From: Desulfovibrio ferrophilus | Lineage (GTDB): Bacteria > Desulfobacterota > Desulfovibrionia > Desulfovibrionales > Desulfovibrionaceae | Reading direction: 5' to 3' | Assembly: GCF_003966735.1 (NCBI RefSeq) | Contig: NZ_AP017378.1 | Location: 729,501 to 793,500 of the forward strand | Length of the DNA stretch: 64,000 nt | In this document: positions 19,279 through 28,250 of the stretch, piece by piece | Numbering within the stretch: the stretch's first letter is position 1 | How the letters are laid out: each line of letters opens with the position of its first letter | Made by a program: the position numbers and the translations under genes | The notes under the pieces: model-generated | Databases searched by the model: none | What the model was told of the DNA's origin: nothing | The model's input: the letters and a program-made list of their open reading frames with translations, nothing else

Positions 19279-20445
19279 ATGAAGCGTTGCGATGTGATTG
19301 TGCTCGGGGCCGGAGCTGCGGGGCTTTTTTTTGCCGGACATGCTGCTGGACGTGGGCGGTCCGTGATCGTGTTAGACCCGGGTCCAAAGCCTGCGCGCAA
19401 GGTACGTATTTCCGGTGGCGGGCGATGCAATTTCACGAACCTGGACATGGATGCTGAACATTTCGGCAGTGGCAATCCGCATTTTGTAAAGTCCGCACTG
19501 GCTCGATTCACTCCCTGGGACATGGTTGGGTTTCTGGGCGAGTACGGTTTGTCTTACGAGGAAAAGGCCGAGGGACAGTTGTTCTGTGCCGAGGGCGCGG
19601 GGGCAGTGGCCCGTGCGCTGGAGGGGTTTGCAAAAGGGACAGGAGCCTCCATCAGACTTGGTGAGTCCGCGCTGGGCGTGCTGAAGGACGAAGATGGTTT
19701 TGCTGTGGAGACAGAGCAGGGGCGTTACCGGGCAAAGAGTCTGGTCGTGGCCACGGGTGGCCCTTCCTGGCCCGGAGTGGGCGCTTCCTGGTTTGGATTC
19801 GAACTGGCCCGGCAGTTCGGCCTGCGAGTGGAACCGCCACGCCCGGCCTTGGTGCCGTTGATTTGTGGCAATTGGAAGCATGTCGACCTTGCTGGATTGG
19901 CCCTGCCAGTGCGTGTGAGCTGTGGGGCAGCTGTGGTCGCCGATGATCTGCTGTTTACGCATAGGGGGCTTTCCGGTCCTGCCATTTTGCGTATTTCATC
20001 ACACTGGAAGAAAGGGGAGTCCTTGATTATTGATCTGCTGCCTGGACAACATGTGGCAGCACTCATTGATGACACGCGCCGCGAGTCGGGAAAGACTCTG
20101 ACGCGCAACCTGCTGGGTAAGCATTTGCCTTCTCGCCTTGCCCAACGCGTCTCAGGTCATGTGGGATTTTTGCCTGTGGGCGAGCTGGATCGCGAGACCA
20201 TGGACACGCTCACCGCACGTATTCATGGATGGGAAGTGTTGCCCACCCGCTCCGAGGGTTGGGAAAAGGCCGAGGCCGCTGCGGGTGGTGTGGACACACG
20301 CGCCTTCTCGTCCAAGACCATGGAGGCCCGTGACGTTCCCGACTTGTATTTCATCGGCGAGGTTCTGGACGTGACTGGTGAGCTGGGGGGCTACAATCTC
20401 CACTGGGCCTGGGCTTCGGCCCATGCCGCTGCACAGAACGTCTGA
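19279..20445 (+). CDS. HI0933/BaiN-family FAD-dependent oxidoreductase
   Basis: 388 residues. The N-terminal dinucleotide-binding motif is GAGAAGLFFAG, followed by the family signature RKVRISGGGRCNFTN near residue 35-50 and a C-terminal FAD motif (IGEVLDVTGELGGYN). This is the YhiN/HI0933 family of flavoproteins, some of which reduce C=C bonds in steroids (BaiN). The substrate is unknown. TIGR-type members may act with an uncharacterised partner. The protein is cytosolic and the gene appears monocistronic, starting 17 bases after a terminator with an AGGAGAGG ribosome site. Confidence 0.92.
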   Translation: MKRCDVIVLGAGAAGLFFAGHAAGRGRSVIVLDPGPKPARKVRISGGGRCNFTNLDMDAEHFGSGNPHFVKSALARFTPWDMVGFLGEYGLSYEEKAEGQLFCAEGAGAVARALEGFAKGTGASIRLGESALGVLKDEDGFAVETEQGRYRAKSLVVATGGPSWPGVGASWFGFELARQFGLRVEPPRPALVPLICGNWKHVDLAGLALPVRVSCGAAVVADDLLFTHRGLSGPAILRISSHWKKGESLIIDLLPGQHVAALIDDTRRESGKTLTRNLLGKHLPSRLAQRVSGHVGFLPVGELDRETMDTLTARIHGWEVLPTRSEGWEKAEAAAGGVDTRAFSSKTMEARDVPDLYFIGEVLDVTGELGGYNLHWAWASAHAAAQNV

Positions 20446-20537
20446 TGCCGCTTTCCCGCATTTTTCTGCTCTTTCTGGCGTGCGACGTCCGAGATTGTTT
20501 CGGTGCAGTAAACTTCCATGCATTCCTCTGCGTTGAC

Positions 20538-20576
20538 AAAAAAACAGGCCGCCTCCCGGTATCGGGAAGCGGCCTG
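20538..20576 (-). terminator. Rho-independent terminator after the cyclophilin gene
   Basis: Read on the minus strand, CAGGCCGC pairs with GCGGCCTG (20569-20576 with 20545-20552), with inner pairing CCCG/CGGG, and seven T follow. Confidence 0.88.
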
Positions 20577-20599
20577 AAGTCGTTCAAAGGAATATAATC

Positions 20600-21112
20600 C
20601 TACCACTCGAAGGGGCGGATGGAATTGATGTAAATCGGGTCCGCGGGAACGTCATCATGGAAGCCCATGGATTTGGTGCGGGCTTTGCGGATCTTGTCCA
20701 CAACTTCCATGCCCTCGATGACCTTGCCGAATACGCAGTAGCCCCAGCCAGCCTCATTTTCGGCTCTGAAATTCAAGGAGGCGTTGTCCTCAACGTTGAT
20801 AAAGAACTGTGCGGTGGCCGAATGAGGGTCCATGGTGCGGGCCATGGCAATGGTGCCACGCTCGTTTTTCAGGCCATTGTTGGCTTCGTTCTTGACGGGA
20901 GCGCCGGTGGCCTTTTCCTTCATCATGCCGGTAAAACCACCGCCCTGAATCATGAATGTGGGGATGACGCGGTGGAAGATGGTGCCGTCGTAATGCTCTT
21001 CCTCCACGTATTTCATGAAATTCTTTACGGTCTCAGGGGCTTTGTCTTCGTACAGTTCGATGACGACTTCGCCCATGGCGGTCTCCATCATGACCATCGG
21101 GTGATCGGACAT
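20600..21112 (-). CDS. Peptidyl-prolyl cis-trans isomerase, cyclophilin type
   Basis: 170 residues without a signal peptide, so cytoplasmic. Cyclophilin motifs: [13 protein letters not shown] (active-site Arg, Phe, Met and Gln), [17 protein letters not shown] and [10 protein letters not shown]. It catalyses proline isomerisation in protein folding. An upstream in-frame ATG at 21160 is discounted because AGGAG sits correctly before the ATG at 21112. The gene is monocistronic with its own terminator. Length is typical of bacterial PpiB, but the symbol is not assigned. Confidence 0.95.
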   Translation of the reverse strand: MSDHPMVMMETAMGEVVIELYEDKAPETVKNFMKYVEEEHYDGTIFHRVIPTFMIQGGGFTGMMKEKATGAPVKNEANNGLKNERGTIAMARTMDPHSATAQFFINVEDNASLNFRAENEAGWGYCVFGKVIEGMEVVDKIRKARTKSMGFHDDVPADPIYINSIRPFEW

Positions 21113-21205
21113 ATTGGTCTCTCCTAGGATGTAGTTTTGGGTCCCCCGGCTATAGGCCAAAACCGGACAAACGCCAAGGGGCGGTGCTGGGGGTGCAAAG
21201 GGCCC

Positions 21206-22201
21206 CTAGATCAATGGTGGGGTTGCCACGGACAGTCGGAGGTATTGCGTTCGCAGTTCATGATTGGCGACGCCTTCGGCCATATGGAGGTACAGCAGCT
21301 TGAGGACGCCGTCATGGATATCTGCGACATGGGCCAGTCTTCGAGATCGGTACTTGTCAGATTGGGATCGCAACCAGTCCGAATACTCTCTGGCGCGGTG
21401 CGAGGCGCGATGCTTGGCATCGATCTTGGCAAGGCCGTTCTGTCCGGCCTGTTCGCAGGGGCCATCCAGTGCCAGGAGCCGTTCAGCCTGCTGGATGAGG
21501 GCGTCCATATCGTCTGCGGGATAGGTGTACATGTCTTCGCCAGGGGTGAACAGTTCGTCTTGACCATGGCCCACCTCTGGCGTCAGCAGGCAGGCTCCCG
21601 TTCCGAGTGCTTCAAAGACGCGGAAATTAAGGTCACCTCGTTCGCAATAGTTGAGTACGACCCTGGCCTTGGGGAAGAGTTCGCGGAAATCTCCGTGGGT
21701 CACGTGCAGGGAAGGAAGATGACGCTTGAGTTCGGTTAGGAAAGTGAAGCGCTTTGGGGTGGTTTCGCGGTTCACGGTTCCAGCAAAGAGCAAATCCCAT
21801 TCCTTGTCTACGTCCCGGGGGCGCATGTTGTCCGGCGCCCAAGGGGGGAGCCATTTCAGGCATTCATCAGGCAAGATCTTGCCCTGGAATCCGGGCAGAT
21901 GATCCCTCAGGCTGATGGAACAGAGATCAAAGGCCTGGGCGTAGACCGGCTGCCAGGAATGGATGTGCGAATCCACGCAGTGGAAGGCGGTAAGACAGGG
22001 CCAGGCCTCGATGCCAGCCAGAATGGGAGGCAGACTGGCATCGCCCAGGACCACGGCGTCTGGTTCGCCTTTGCAAGTTGCCACCACTTCGCCCCAGGTG
22101 AGTAACCGGGTTGTGCGCTGCCTTATGACGGTGACATCCCAGCCTAATGCTGTCATTTCATTGGCGAAAAAAGGTGATCCTATCCAACACAGTTTCTTCA
22201 T
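21206..22201 (-). CDS. Glycosyltransferase-like protein (GT-B, CgeB-type)
   Basis: 331 residues from an ATG preceded by GGAGG. The C-terminal part has the pattern of the glycosyl transferase family 1 domain found in CgeB/spore-maturation-like proteins: RVVLNYCERGDLNFRVFEALGTG near residue 190-210, with a nucleotide-sugar pocket motif FRVFEALGTGA, then TPGEDMYTYPADDMDALI. The N-terminal half is a weak Rossmann-like domain. The sugar donor and acceptor are unknown. In Desulfovibrio such genes often accompany surface-glycan or flagellin decoration, but no such cluster is present here. Confidence 0.78.
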   Translation of the reverse strand: MKKLCWIGSPFFANEMTALGWDVTVIRQRTTRLLTWGEVVATCKGEPDAVVLGDASLPPILAGIEAWPCLTAFHCVDSHIHSWQPVYAQAFDLCSISLRDHLPGFQGKILPDECLKWLPPWAPDNMRPRDVDKEWDLLFAGTVNRETTPKRFTFLTELKRHLPSLHVTHGDFRELFPKARVVLNYCERGDLNFRVFEALGTGACLLTPEVGHGQDELFTPGEDMYTYPADDMDALIQQAERLLALDGPCEQAGQNGLAKIDAKHRASHRAREYSDWLRSQSDKYRSRRLAHVADIHDGVLKLLYLHMAEGVANHELRTQYLRLSVATPPLI

Positions 22202-22337
22202 TTTGCCTCCGCGCGCAGGGTAGCTCAATTCGCGCCGGCGGTGAAGAGGGATATGTCATGGGTTGAGGCCAAGGCGCAAAGAGGATATGCACTCCCCGAC
22301 GAGGGATTTTTCCCCGCACCAAGAGAAGGAGAGCCAC

Positions 22338-22865
22338 ATGAGCAAGATAAAAGTGACCCCCCAGCAGACCCAGCCCGAATTCGAGCTGATGTATTTTCTT
22401 GAGATCTGCGGTGAGAGCCGCATTCAACATGATTTGATGGAGAAACTCGAGGCCGCTTGGTTGGATTGGAAAGATCGCGTGCATGCTTACAAGCTCACGC
22501 CCTCCACATCCAAGAATGACGACGGTTTCCTACTGGTCTATCTGACCAAGGGCGTTGAGGATGCCGTGGAAGACGCCTGGCAGGAATCCCCTGACTCGGG
22601 CATGTTCTTCCATAATCTCGCCATCACTCTTGTCATGAGTGCCGCTAGCAGTCTGATTCCTGAAATGGCCGAAGGTTGCGCTCCTCTGCCTCGCCCCGGC
22701 GAGGAAGTACTCGGGATCTTCGAGGAGATGGGGTTGGAGTGGAATCCGGCCATTGGCTCCTTGAATCGTCAGTATGCGGTATACACCCCCATGCCGTACC
22801 GTGGTGGGTGTGAGGTCTGCATGCAGTCCGATACCTGCCCCAATTCGACGCTCAGAGGGGAATAA
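22338..22865 (+). CDS. Conserved hypothetical with C-terminal Cys cluster
   Basis: 175 residues, soluble and acidic. I do not recognise a domain. The C terminus carries a CEVCMQSDTCP cluster that could bind a metal. AAGGAG precedes the chosen ATG; earlier in-frame starts have no ribosome site. The next gene begins two bases after the stop with its own AGAGGGG, so the two form a two-gene operon closed by a terminator at 23371. The pairing suggests a joint function that the sequence does not reveal. Confidence 0.75.
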   Translation: MSKIKVTPQQTQPEFELMYFLEICGESRIQHDLMEKLEAAWLDWKDRVHAYKLTPSTSKNDDGFLLVYLTKGVEDAVEDAWQESPDSGMFFHNLAITLVMSAASSLIPEMAEGCAPLPRPGEEVLGIFEEMGLEWNPAIGSLNRQYAVYTPMPYRGGCEVCMQSDTCPNSTLRGE

Positions 22866-22867
22866 CC

Positions 22868-23335
22868 ATGACCATGCCTGAAACATCCATGCAGGAACAC
22901 GTTCGCAGTGTTGTCCTTGAACGCCTGGATCAGGATGCGGACAAGCGAACCGAAGCCCTGACCGAATTCTTTGGCGTGACCATGAGCGGAGCTGACACCG
23001 TGGCCATGGACAAGCTGGCCGACCTGGTTCCTCCTCTGCTACCCAAACTGTATGAAAAATGGGTGGGCATGTTTGTGGAACGGTTTTTCGAGACCGTACC
23101 TAAGGAACAGATCGAGTTGCTGTGCGATGGCAGTGACGAGAACAACGCAGCAATCCTGCTGATCTATCTGATGTTCCTGGAATCCCAGCGCATGGAGGAT
23201 CAGATTGACAAAGACCTCAAGGAATATGGTCTGTCGATGACCGGCGCCGATGACACCGGTGATCTGGCTTCCAGCTATATTCGAGCCAAGATGACCCAAC
23301 TGGGCAAGACCATCAAGAAGCAGGGCGATAACTGA
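22868..23335 (+). CDS. Conserved hypothetical, helical
   Basis: 155 residues, predicted mostly alpha-helical, with no signal peptide and no cysteine pattern. No family is recognised. It starts two bases downstream of the preceding hypothetical gene and shares its transcript. A central hydrophobic helix (NNAAILLIYLMFLE) is too short and too charged at its borders to be a confident membrane segment. Confidence 0.72.
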   Translation: MTMPETSMQEHVRSVVLERLDQDADKRTEALTEFFGVTMSGADTVAMDKLADLVPPLLPKLYEKWVGMFVERFFETVPKEQIELLCDGSDENNAAILLIYLMFLESQRMEDQIDKDLKEYGLSMTGADDTGDLASSYIRAKMTQLGKTIKKQGDN

Positions 23336-23370
23336 TCGCTTTGCCCTTGTCTGTTTTGAGGTGTAATAAC

Positions 23371-23406
23371 AAAGCCCGTCCGGTTGTGAACCTGGCGGGC
23401 TTTTTG
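23371..23406 (+). terminator. Rho-independent terminator
   Basis: AAAGCCCG (23371-23378) pairs with CGGGCTTT (23396-23403), followed by TT. It closes the two-gene hypothetical operon. Confidence 0.88.
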
Positions 23407-23573
23407 GTGGATTGGCTAACGGTTGTGGGGCGGAGGTTCCTCCTGTGTTTCCCGAGTCTGTTGTGGATATGTGGGCAGGGGAGGCTCTGCGGCATGGCTT
23501 AGGCGTGGTGGTATCGTTGAAAGATGAATACGCCCTTTGGTTTGTTGTGGGATGATGGCTTGATGGAGAGGGG

Positions 23574-24419
23574 ATGAGAATCTTGACTGGTCATATCGTT
23601 GCGCGGAACGCTCCCCGTTGGGCTCGTGCTTGGGACGTGGTGCTGTCCACGTGCATGATGGTCCTCATCGTCCTTGTGATGGGTGGCGTATTTTTTGCGT
23701 ATACTGCCGCTTCGAGTGTTGCAGCTGAACCAGCTCCGATCCAACAGGTTACGGAGGTGTATCGCCTGCCGCATGCGCCGGGGGCGTTCACCCAGGGATT
23801 GTTTTTTGTCGGCGAACGTCTGTTTGAGACGACGGGGCGGCATGGGCAATCCCGCATGATGGAGCTTGATCCGCGCACAGGGGAGATGTTGCGAACCCAT
23901 TTTCTTCCTGCCCGGTATTTTGGCGAAGGAGCGACGGCGATGGGCCCGCACGTGGTTTGGCTGACATGGACCAGGCAACAGGCGTTTATCTTTGATTTGG
24001 AGTCCTTAGAAGCGAGTGGTGAATTCAGTTACCGGGGAGAGGGTTGGGGATTGGCCAGCGACGGTGACCGCTTCATGATGAGCGACGGGAGCAGTGTGAT
24101 CTCCTTTCGTGATCCACAGACCTTTGTTCGTCATGGTGAAGTGCAGGTGACGGATGGCGGTGTAGCGGTGGAGCGTTTGAACGAGTTGGAGTGGGTGAGT
24201 GGGGTGCTCTATGCCAATGTCTGGCGGGATTCGCGGATTGCCGTGATTGATATTCGAACCGGGAATGTGGTGCGTTGGTTGGATCTGGCCCCCTTTCATC
24301 CGCCATTGGATGATCCGGCGGCAGTACTCAACGGCATTGCCTATGACCAGCGTAATGATTGCCTGTTGGTGACGGGCAAGCTGTGGCCGGAGATGATCTG
24401 CGTCCGCCCTGTGCATTGA
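23574..24419 (+). CDS. Glutaminyl-peptide cyclotransferase (glutamine cyclotransferase family)
   Basis: 281 residues. A membrane anchor or signal segment (about 22-50) is followed by a beta-propeller of the glutamine cyclotransferase family: FTQGLFF, ETTGRHGQSR, GEGATAM, MSDGSS, LNELEWV..YANVW and LNGIAYD..TGKLWP occur in the expected order. The family converts N-terminal glutamine to pyroglutamate, here on the outer side of the membrane. Length fits. GGAGAGGGG lies just before the ATG with short spacing. The N-terminal segment is longer than a minimal signal peptide. Confidence 0.87.
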   Translation: MRILTGHIVARNAPRWARAWDVVLSTCMMVLIVLVMGGVFFAYTAASSVAAEPAPIQQVTEVYRLPHAPGAFTQGLFFVGERLFETTGRHGQSRMMELDPRTGEMLRTHFLPARYFGEGATAMGPHVVWLTWTRQQAFIFDLESLEASGEFSYRGEGWGLASDGDRFMMSDGSSVISFRDPQTFVRHGEVQVTDGGVAVERLNELEWVSGVLYANVWRDSRIAVIDIRTGNVVRWLDLAPFHPPLDDPAAVLNGIAYDQRNDCLLVTGKLWPEMICVRPVH

Positions 24420-24618
24420 TTGAATTTCGGCTATATACGGGGCTTTGGTGAAGGTGCGTTTGGTTTCTCGGATTATTTGCTAAACATTGTTGGGAGTTGT
24501 CCCGCAGATCGTTCCTGTTTGATCTAGAAAAAGTCTTGATTTCATGTGGTGATTGCGGATATAGGGGGGTAGTAGATGTCAAGGGAAATTTTTATTGGAT
24601 CAGGACAAGGGGGATTGC

Positions 24619-25044
24619 ATGCCTCAGGTAGCCGCACGGGTTTCCGACGAGCACGAGCAATGGCTCAAGGAATATTTTCGGACCAAAAGCGCTGGCGCTG
24701 AGTTCGTGGTCCCATGGGCCGTGGACACCTTTTTCCGTTCCATCAACGCCGTCCGTGGTCAGTTCTCCACCGCAGAACTCAAAACAGTTCTTGAAGCGCA
24801 TAAGGATGTGAAACTCCTGCCGGACCAGTCCCGGTTGGCGTATCTGCAACTGCGGGTTCAGGATGCTTGCGAGCTGAACATGACCCATACCAAGTATGGG
24901 GCATCCAAGGCTAATCTTGAGGCCAAGCTGAAGCGCTTGAATGATACTCAGGCCGCGGCCTTGATGATTTGGGCCACTGCCTTCTGGGTCAGCAAGGAGC
25001 AGAAGGAGTCTGACATGGAAGAGTACGTTCGTCAGATCAGTTAG
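24619..25044 (+). CDS. Conserved hypothetical, Desulfovibrio type
   Basis: 141 residues from the ATG preceded by AAGGGGG. Soluble, mixed alpha/beta, no recognised domain. The C terminus is rich in acidic residues (KEQKESDMEEYVRQIS). The region around 80-100 (YLQLRVQDACELNM) is amphipathic. It is a single-gene unit with a strong terminator 27 bases after the stop. Function is unknown. Confidence 0.75.
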   Translation: MPQVAARVSDEHEQWLKEYFRTKSAGAEFVVPWAVDTFFRSINAVRGQFSTAELKTVLEAHKDVKLLPDQSRLAYLQLRVQDACELNMTHTKYGASKANLEAKLKRLNDTQAAALMIWATAFWVSKEQKESDMEEYVRQIS

Positions 25045-25070
25045 TTTCCGACAGTTTTATCCCGTCTTTC

Positions 25071-25098
25071 AAGGCCGTGCTTTGCGCGGCCTTTTTTT
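25071..25098 (+). terminator. Rho-independent terminator
   Basis: AAGGCCGTGC pairs with GCGCGGCCTT around a three-base loop (25071-25080 with 25084-25093, one mismatch), followed by a T run. Confidence 0.92.
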
Positions 25099-25287
25099 GT
25101 GGGGAAAATATATCGAAATCACCGAGTGTTCCCGAGATGTGGTGGCAGAGGTGGAGATGATGATGCTAAAGTAATGGTCGAACTAGGCCGATAGGATTGA
25201 AGAGCGCATGTGGGCGTTGCGCCGTGTTGTGTGTGCATGTCTTTCGGCAACACGGTTCAGCCCCGAAACTCGGAAAAGGAACACGTC

Positions 25288-25980
25288 ATGATAAAAAGGC
25301 TAGTCTTGCTTGCGTTGCCGGTATTGCTGGTGGCGGGATGCCAGTCCCAACTGCCCATGGCCAGCAGTTACCCCATGACCACTCAGCACAAGATGCAGGC
25401 TGCCGAGCATTGGGATATTCTTGCTGCAGACGTGGCCCAAAGAATCAAGACGGCGACAGAAGAGCGCATTGAGTTGCGACTGTTGGCCATTGATATCGAC
25501 ACGGACCAGAGTGGTCCGTTTCATGACGTCTTTCAGAACCTGCTCAAGTCACAGCTTGTGTTCAGGGGCTTGCAGGTGGCTGACAAGGAAGAGAATCAGC
25601 TTGAGGTCAAGTACAAGGTACAGGTGGTCAAGCACGGTTCACGCTTTCAGCGGCCTCCTCCGGGATTGCTGACGGCCATTGGCTCCGGTATTGCCGTGAT
25701 GCGTGATCACCTGACGGTTAACGCCAACTATGCCGCTGCTCCCATCGGTTTTCTGGCTGACATTGGCATTGGCTATTTGAATTTCCATTCCAATCATGAG
25801 GTGGTCATCACTACGGAGATGGTCTGGAAGAACAGGTACGTCGTCCATTGCTCGGATATTTATTACATCAACGACCCGGACTACAAGCACTACGGCGATC
25901 CCATCCCCGGAGTCGCCACGGTCCAGCCTGATCCCATGGCCGACATTGGTGTCGCCTCCATGGGTGTGGTGAACGAATAG
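25288..25980 (+). CDS. Lipoprotein of unknown function, partner of FlgO-like protein
   Basis: 230 residues. A lipoprotein signal peptide is clear: MIKRLVLLALPVLLVAGC, with lipobox LVAGC and lipidated Cys18. After it come a helical region and a beta-rich domain. I do not recognise a family. AAAGGAA precedes the ATG; a longer frame upstream lacks a signal peptide and is discounted. The FlgO-like lipoprotein gene starts 16 bases downstream, so the two are co-transcribed and probably work together in the outer membrane or periplasm. Confidence 0.78.
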   Translation: MIKRLVLLALPVLLVAGCQSQLPMASSYPMTTQHKMQAAEHWDILAADVAQRIKTATEERIELRLLAIDIDTDQSGPFHDVFQNLLKSQLVFRGLQVADKEENQLEVKYKVQVVKHGSRFQRPPPGLLTAIGSGIAVMRDHLTVNANYAAAPIGFLADIGIGYLNFHSNHEVVITTEMVWKNRYVVHCSDIYYINDPDYKHYGDPIPGVATVQPDPMADIGVASMGVVNE

Positions 25981-25996
25981 CGGAGGACACGAAGCC

Positions 25997-26788
25997 GTGC
26001 CAGGAAGAATTGTTATTGTCTGCGTTCTGTTTGCCACTACCATTGCCCTGTCCGGGTGTGGGAGCATGATGGGTCATTCTGCGCAGGAGCCCGCACCACA
26101 GGTCAATTACAGCCAGCCCACCACGTATGCCTGGGAGGGCGACGCCCTTATTGCGCAAAGTCACGTGGCTGCGGACGGCATGATTGCCAATCTGGAGAGC
26201 CGGTTGCCGCGAGGAGTGCGAATTCTGGCTGCAACCTTTGTCAATCGCGATAATTTCGACGAGTCTTCGGCTTTTGGCCGTCTGGTGGCCGCTCAGTATG
26301 TCACGCGGCTTTCCCAGGCCGGGTTCGGGGTCATGGAGATTCGTCTACGTAGCGAGATGGGCATCCGTGTGCGTGAGGGAGAGTTTGCTCTGTCGCGCAA
26401 GACCGCCCAGTACATGCGCCAGAACTTTGATGCCAGCGCGATTCTTGTCGGTGATTATACCGTGGATGATGCCGGGGTCTTCGTGTCCAGCCGATTGGTG
26501 CGCCTTGATACCGGCGTTGTGGTGGCAGCATATGATTTTGTTGTGCCTAACCAGGGCATGGTGACACGTTTGCTGGATGACGGCACCGAGGATGTTGTCT
26601 TTGCAAAGTATCTGCGCCAGCGAGCCTATGGCCCGGTGGCTGAGGCCTCCATGCAGGCTCCTGCGGCAGGCTTTGCTCCTCTGGTCCAGGAATTTCCCTT
26701 GATCCCGGTGGCTCCACCCACTGAGCAGGATGGCCCCACGCCGGTGCCTGGGCCATTCAGATTGTTCCCGCCAGCATCTCTCCAATAA
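25997..26788 (+). CDS. FlgO-family outer-membrane lipoprotein
   Basis: 263 residues starting at GTG, with GGAGG 12 bases upstream. Signal peptide with lipobox LSGC. The central region matches the FlgO domain: ILAATFVNRDNFDESSAFGRLVAAQYVTRL region (about 75-105), EFALSRKTAQYM and ILVGDYTVDDAGVFVSSRLV. In Vibrio, FlgO is an outer-membrane lipoprotein linked to the flagellum and motility. The C-terminal third is proline-rich and poorly conserved. No other flagellar gene is in the window, so a flagellar role is not certain here. Confidence 0.8.
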   Translation: MPGRIVIVCVLFATTIALSGCGSMMGHSAQEPAPQVNYSQPTTYAWEGDALIAQSHVAADGMIANLESRLPRGVRILAATFVNRDNFDESSAFGRLVAAQYVTRLSQAGFGVMEIRLRSEMGIRVREGEFALSRKTAQYMRQNFDASAILVGDYTVDDAGVFVSSRLVRLDTGVVVAAYDFVVPNQGMVTRLLDDGTEDVVFAKYLRQRAYGPVAEASMQAPAAGFAPLVQEFPLIPVAPPTEQDGPTPVPGPFRLFPPASLQ

Positions 26789-26819
26789 CGCTGGCAGGTC
26801 TTTTGTGCATTCCAGCCAT

Positions 26820-26851
26820 GAAAACGGCCATTCTTCGGGGTGGCCGTTTTC
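26820..26851. terminator. Symmetric terminator hairpin
   Basis: Perfect 11-bp stem GAAAACGGCCA/TGGCCGTTTTC (26820-26830 with 26841-26851). A and T runs lie on the two sides, so it could act on either strand. It ends the lipoprotein operon. Confidence 0.85.
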
Positions 26852-26914
26852 AATTGCACGGGCTTCCCTGAGTAGGGTGGTGTGCGGTATGACTGTTCAA
26901 AACACGGAGGCTCC

Positions 26915-27892
26915 ATGTTCCGTTCTCACTGCATAGTGTTGATCGTCTTGATCCTGCTGACCTCAGGGTGCGCCATTAATGTGGAAACCTTCCGCGATTA
27001 TGATGAACCGTTGGAAGAAATCGTGCTGCAGGGAGAGGGAGACGCCAAGGTGCTGGTCATCCCCGTGCGCGGGATCGTGTCCACCAGTCCTCATGAAGGT
27101 CTGGTGTCACGGCGGCCCAGCTTGGTTCAGGAGGTCGTTTCGCATCTTTCCCGTGCTGCGGATGATCCACAGATCAAAGCCGTTGTCTTGCAGATCGACA
27201 GCCCGGGCGGCACCGTGGTCGCTAGTGAGATTCTGTATAACGAGCTCATGCGCTGGCGTGAGCGGACCGGGGCCAAGATTGTGGCTCTACAGATGAGTGT
27301 GGCTGCCAGTGGCGGGTACATGACCTCTCTAGCAGGAGATGCGATCGTGGCACACCCCTCTACCATTACCGGCTCCATCGGGACTGTGTTCATCTCACCC
27401 AACGTGGCGGGGCTGATGGACAAGATAGGTGTTTCAGCCGAGGTCTACAAGTCCGGGAAGCATAAGGATATCGGATCTCCCTTGCGCGCTTCCACGGATG
27501 AAGAGCGACGCATCATGCAGGGCATGATCAATGAAATGAATAGCCGTTTTCTGGCGCTGGTTACCGAGCGTAGAGGGCTTGACCAAGCGGCCTTGGAAGA
27601 TGTAGCCGATGCGCGGGTACTGACGGCGGGTCAGGCCTTGAAACTGGGCCTGATCGACCGCGTAGGCTATGTGCACGAGGCGCTGGAAGAAGCCATGCGC
27701 CTGGCAGAACTGCCCGAGGATGCACGTGTGGTTGTGTACCGGCGAACACATTTTGCCGAGGATAACCTGTACAACACGGCAACCAGTGACTATCAAGGGC
27801 GCACCCCTGCTTTGATTGATTTGGGGTTGCCAGCTTTGCCTGGGGTCGGTGTCTCCGGTTTTTGCCATCTGTGGGCACCGGAATTCGACTGA
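26915..27892 (+). CDS. sppA: Signal peptide peptidase SppA-type serine protease
   Basis: 325 residues from the ATG preceded by GGAGG. The N terminus is a lipoprotein-type signal (LILLTSGC), so it is probably anchored facing the periplasm. The S49 peptidase domain has the substrate-groove motif QIDSPGGTVVASEI, the nucleophile serine in VAASGGYM, and the catalytic lysine in KSGKHKD. It degrades cleaved signal peptides and other membrane-associated peptides. This is the short 36K-type form rather than the duplicated E. coli protein. The lipobox is unusual for the family but common in this lineage as far as I know. Confidence 0.9.
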   Translation: MFRSHCIVLIVLILLTSGCAINVETFRDYDEPLEEIVLQGEGDAKVLVIPVRGIVSTSPHEGLVSRRPSLVQEVVSHLSRAADDPQIKAVVLQIDSPGGTVVASEILYNELMRWRERTGAKIVALQMSVAASGGYMTSLAGDAIVAHPSTITGSIGTVFISPNVAGLMDKIGVSAEVYKSGKHKDIGSPLRASTDEERRIMQGMINEMNSRFLALVTERRGLDQAALEDVADARVLTAGQALKLGLIDRVGYVHEALEEAMRLAELPEDARVVVYRRTHFAEDNLYNTATSDYQGRTPALIDLGLPALPGVGVSGFCHLWAPEFD

Positions 27893-27944
27893 CCCTGTTT
27901 GTTGATAACAAGATGCCCTGCGGGGTGTGACGAGGAGGATACCA

Positions 27945-28151
27945 ATGAGTGATGAATGGTTTTCCGTGGGAACCTTCCCCGAATACAATGACGATGCCTG
28001 GGCCGAGCAGAAACGTTGGGCCGATGTTGCCGAAGACGTGGCTCTGTACCCCGAGATGAACGTGCGCGTGGTCAAGACCGACGACAAGGGCGGCGTGCGT
28101 GTCGAGGTCTCCGAAGAATTGTACAGCTTTTTCAAGGGCCGCCCCATGTAG
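27945..28151 (+). CDS. Small acidic hypothetical protein
   Basis: 68 residues with a strong GGAGG ribosome site six bases before the ATG. No recognised domain; the sequence is acidic and aromatic (MSDEWFSVGTFPEYNDDAW). It is 52 bases downstream of sppA on the same strand and ends at a strong terminator, so it may be its second cistron. The good ribosome site and the terminator support a real gene. Confidence 0.7.
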   Translation: MSDEWFSVGTFPEYNDDAWAEQKRWADVAEDVALYPEMNVRVVKTDDKGGVRVEVSEELYSFFKGRPM

Positions 28152-28171
28152 GGCGCCAGCTCATTGAAACG

Positions 28172-28206
28172 AAAAGGCCGGAAGCATTTGCTCCCGGCCT
28201 TTTTTT
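28172..28206. terminator. Rho-independent terminator between convergent genes
   Basis: AAAAGGCCGG with inner AGC pairs with GCT and CCGGCCT (28172-28184 with 28188-28200, one mismatch), followed by seven T. It ends the plus-strand unit and lies just beyond the end of the mrp gene on the other strand. Confidence 0.88.
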
Positions 28207-28250
28207 ATGTGTTGATGGAAGTCGTCTTCATGGACGGCTTCGATGCAAGG

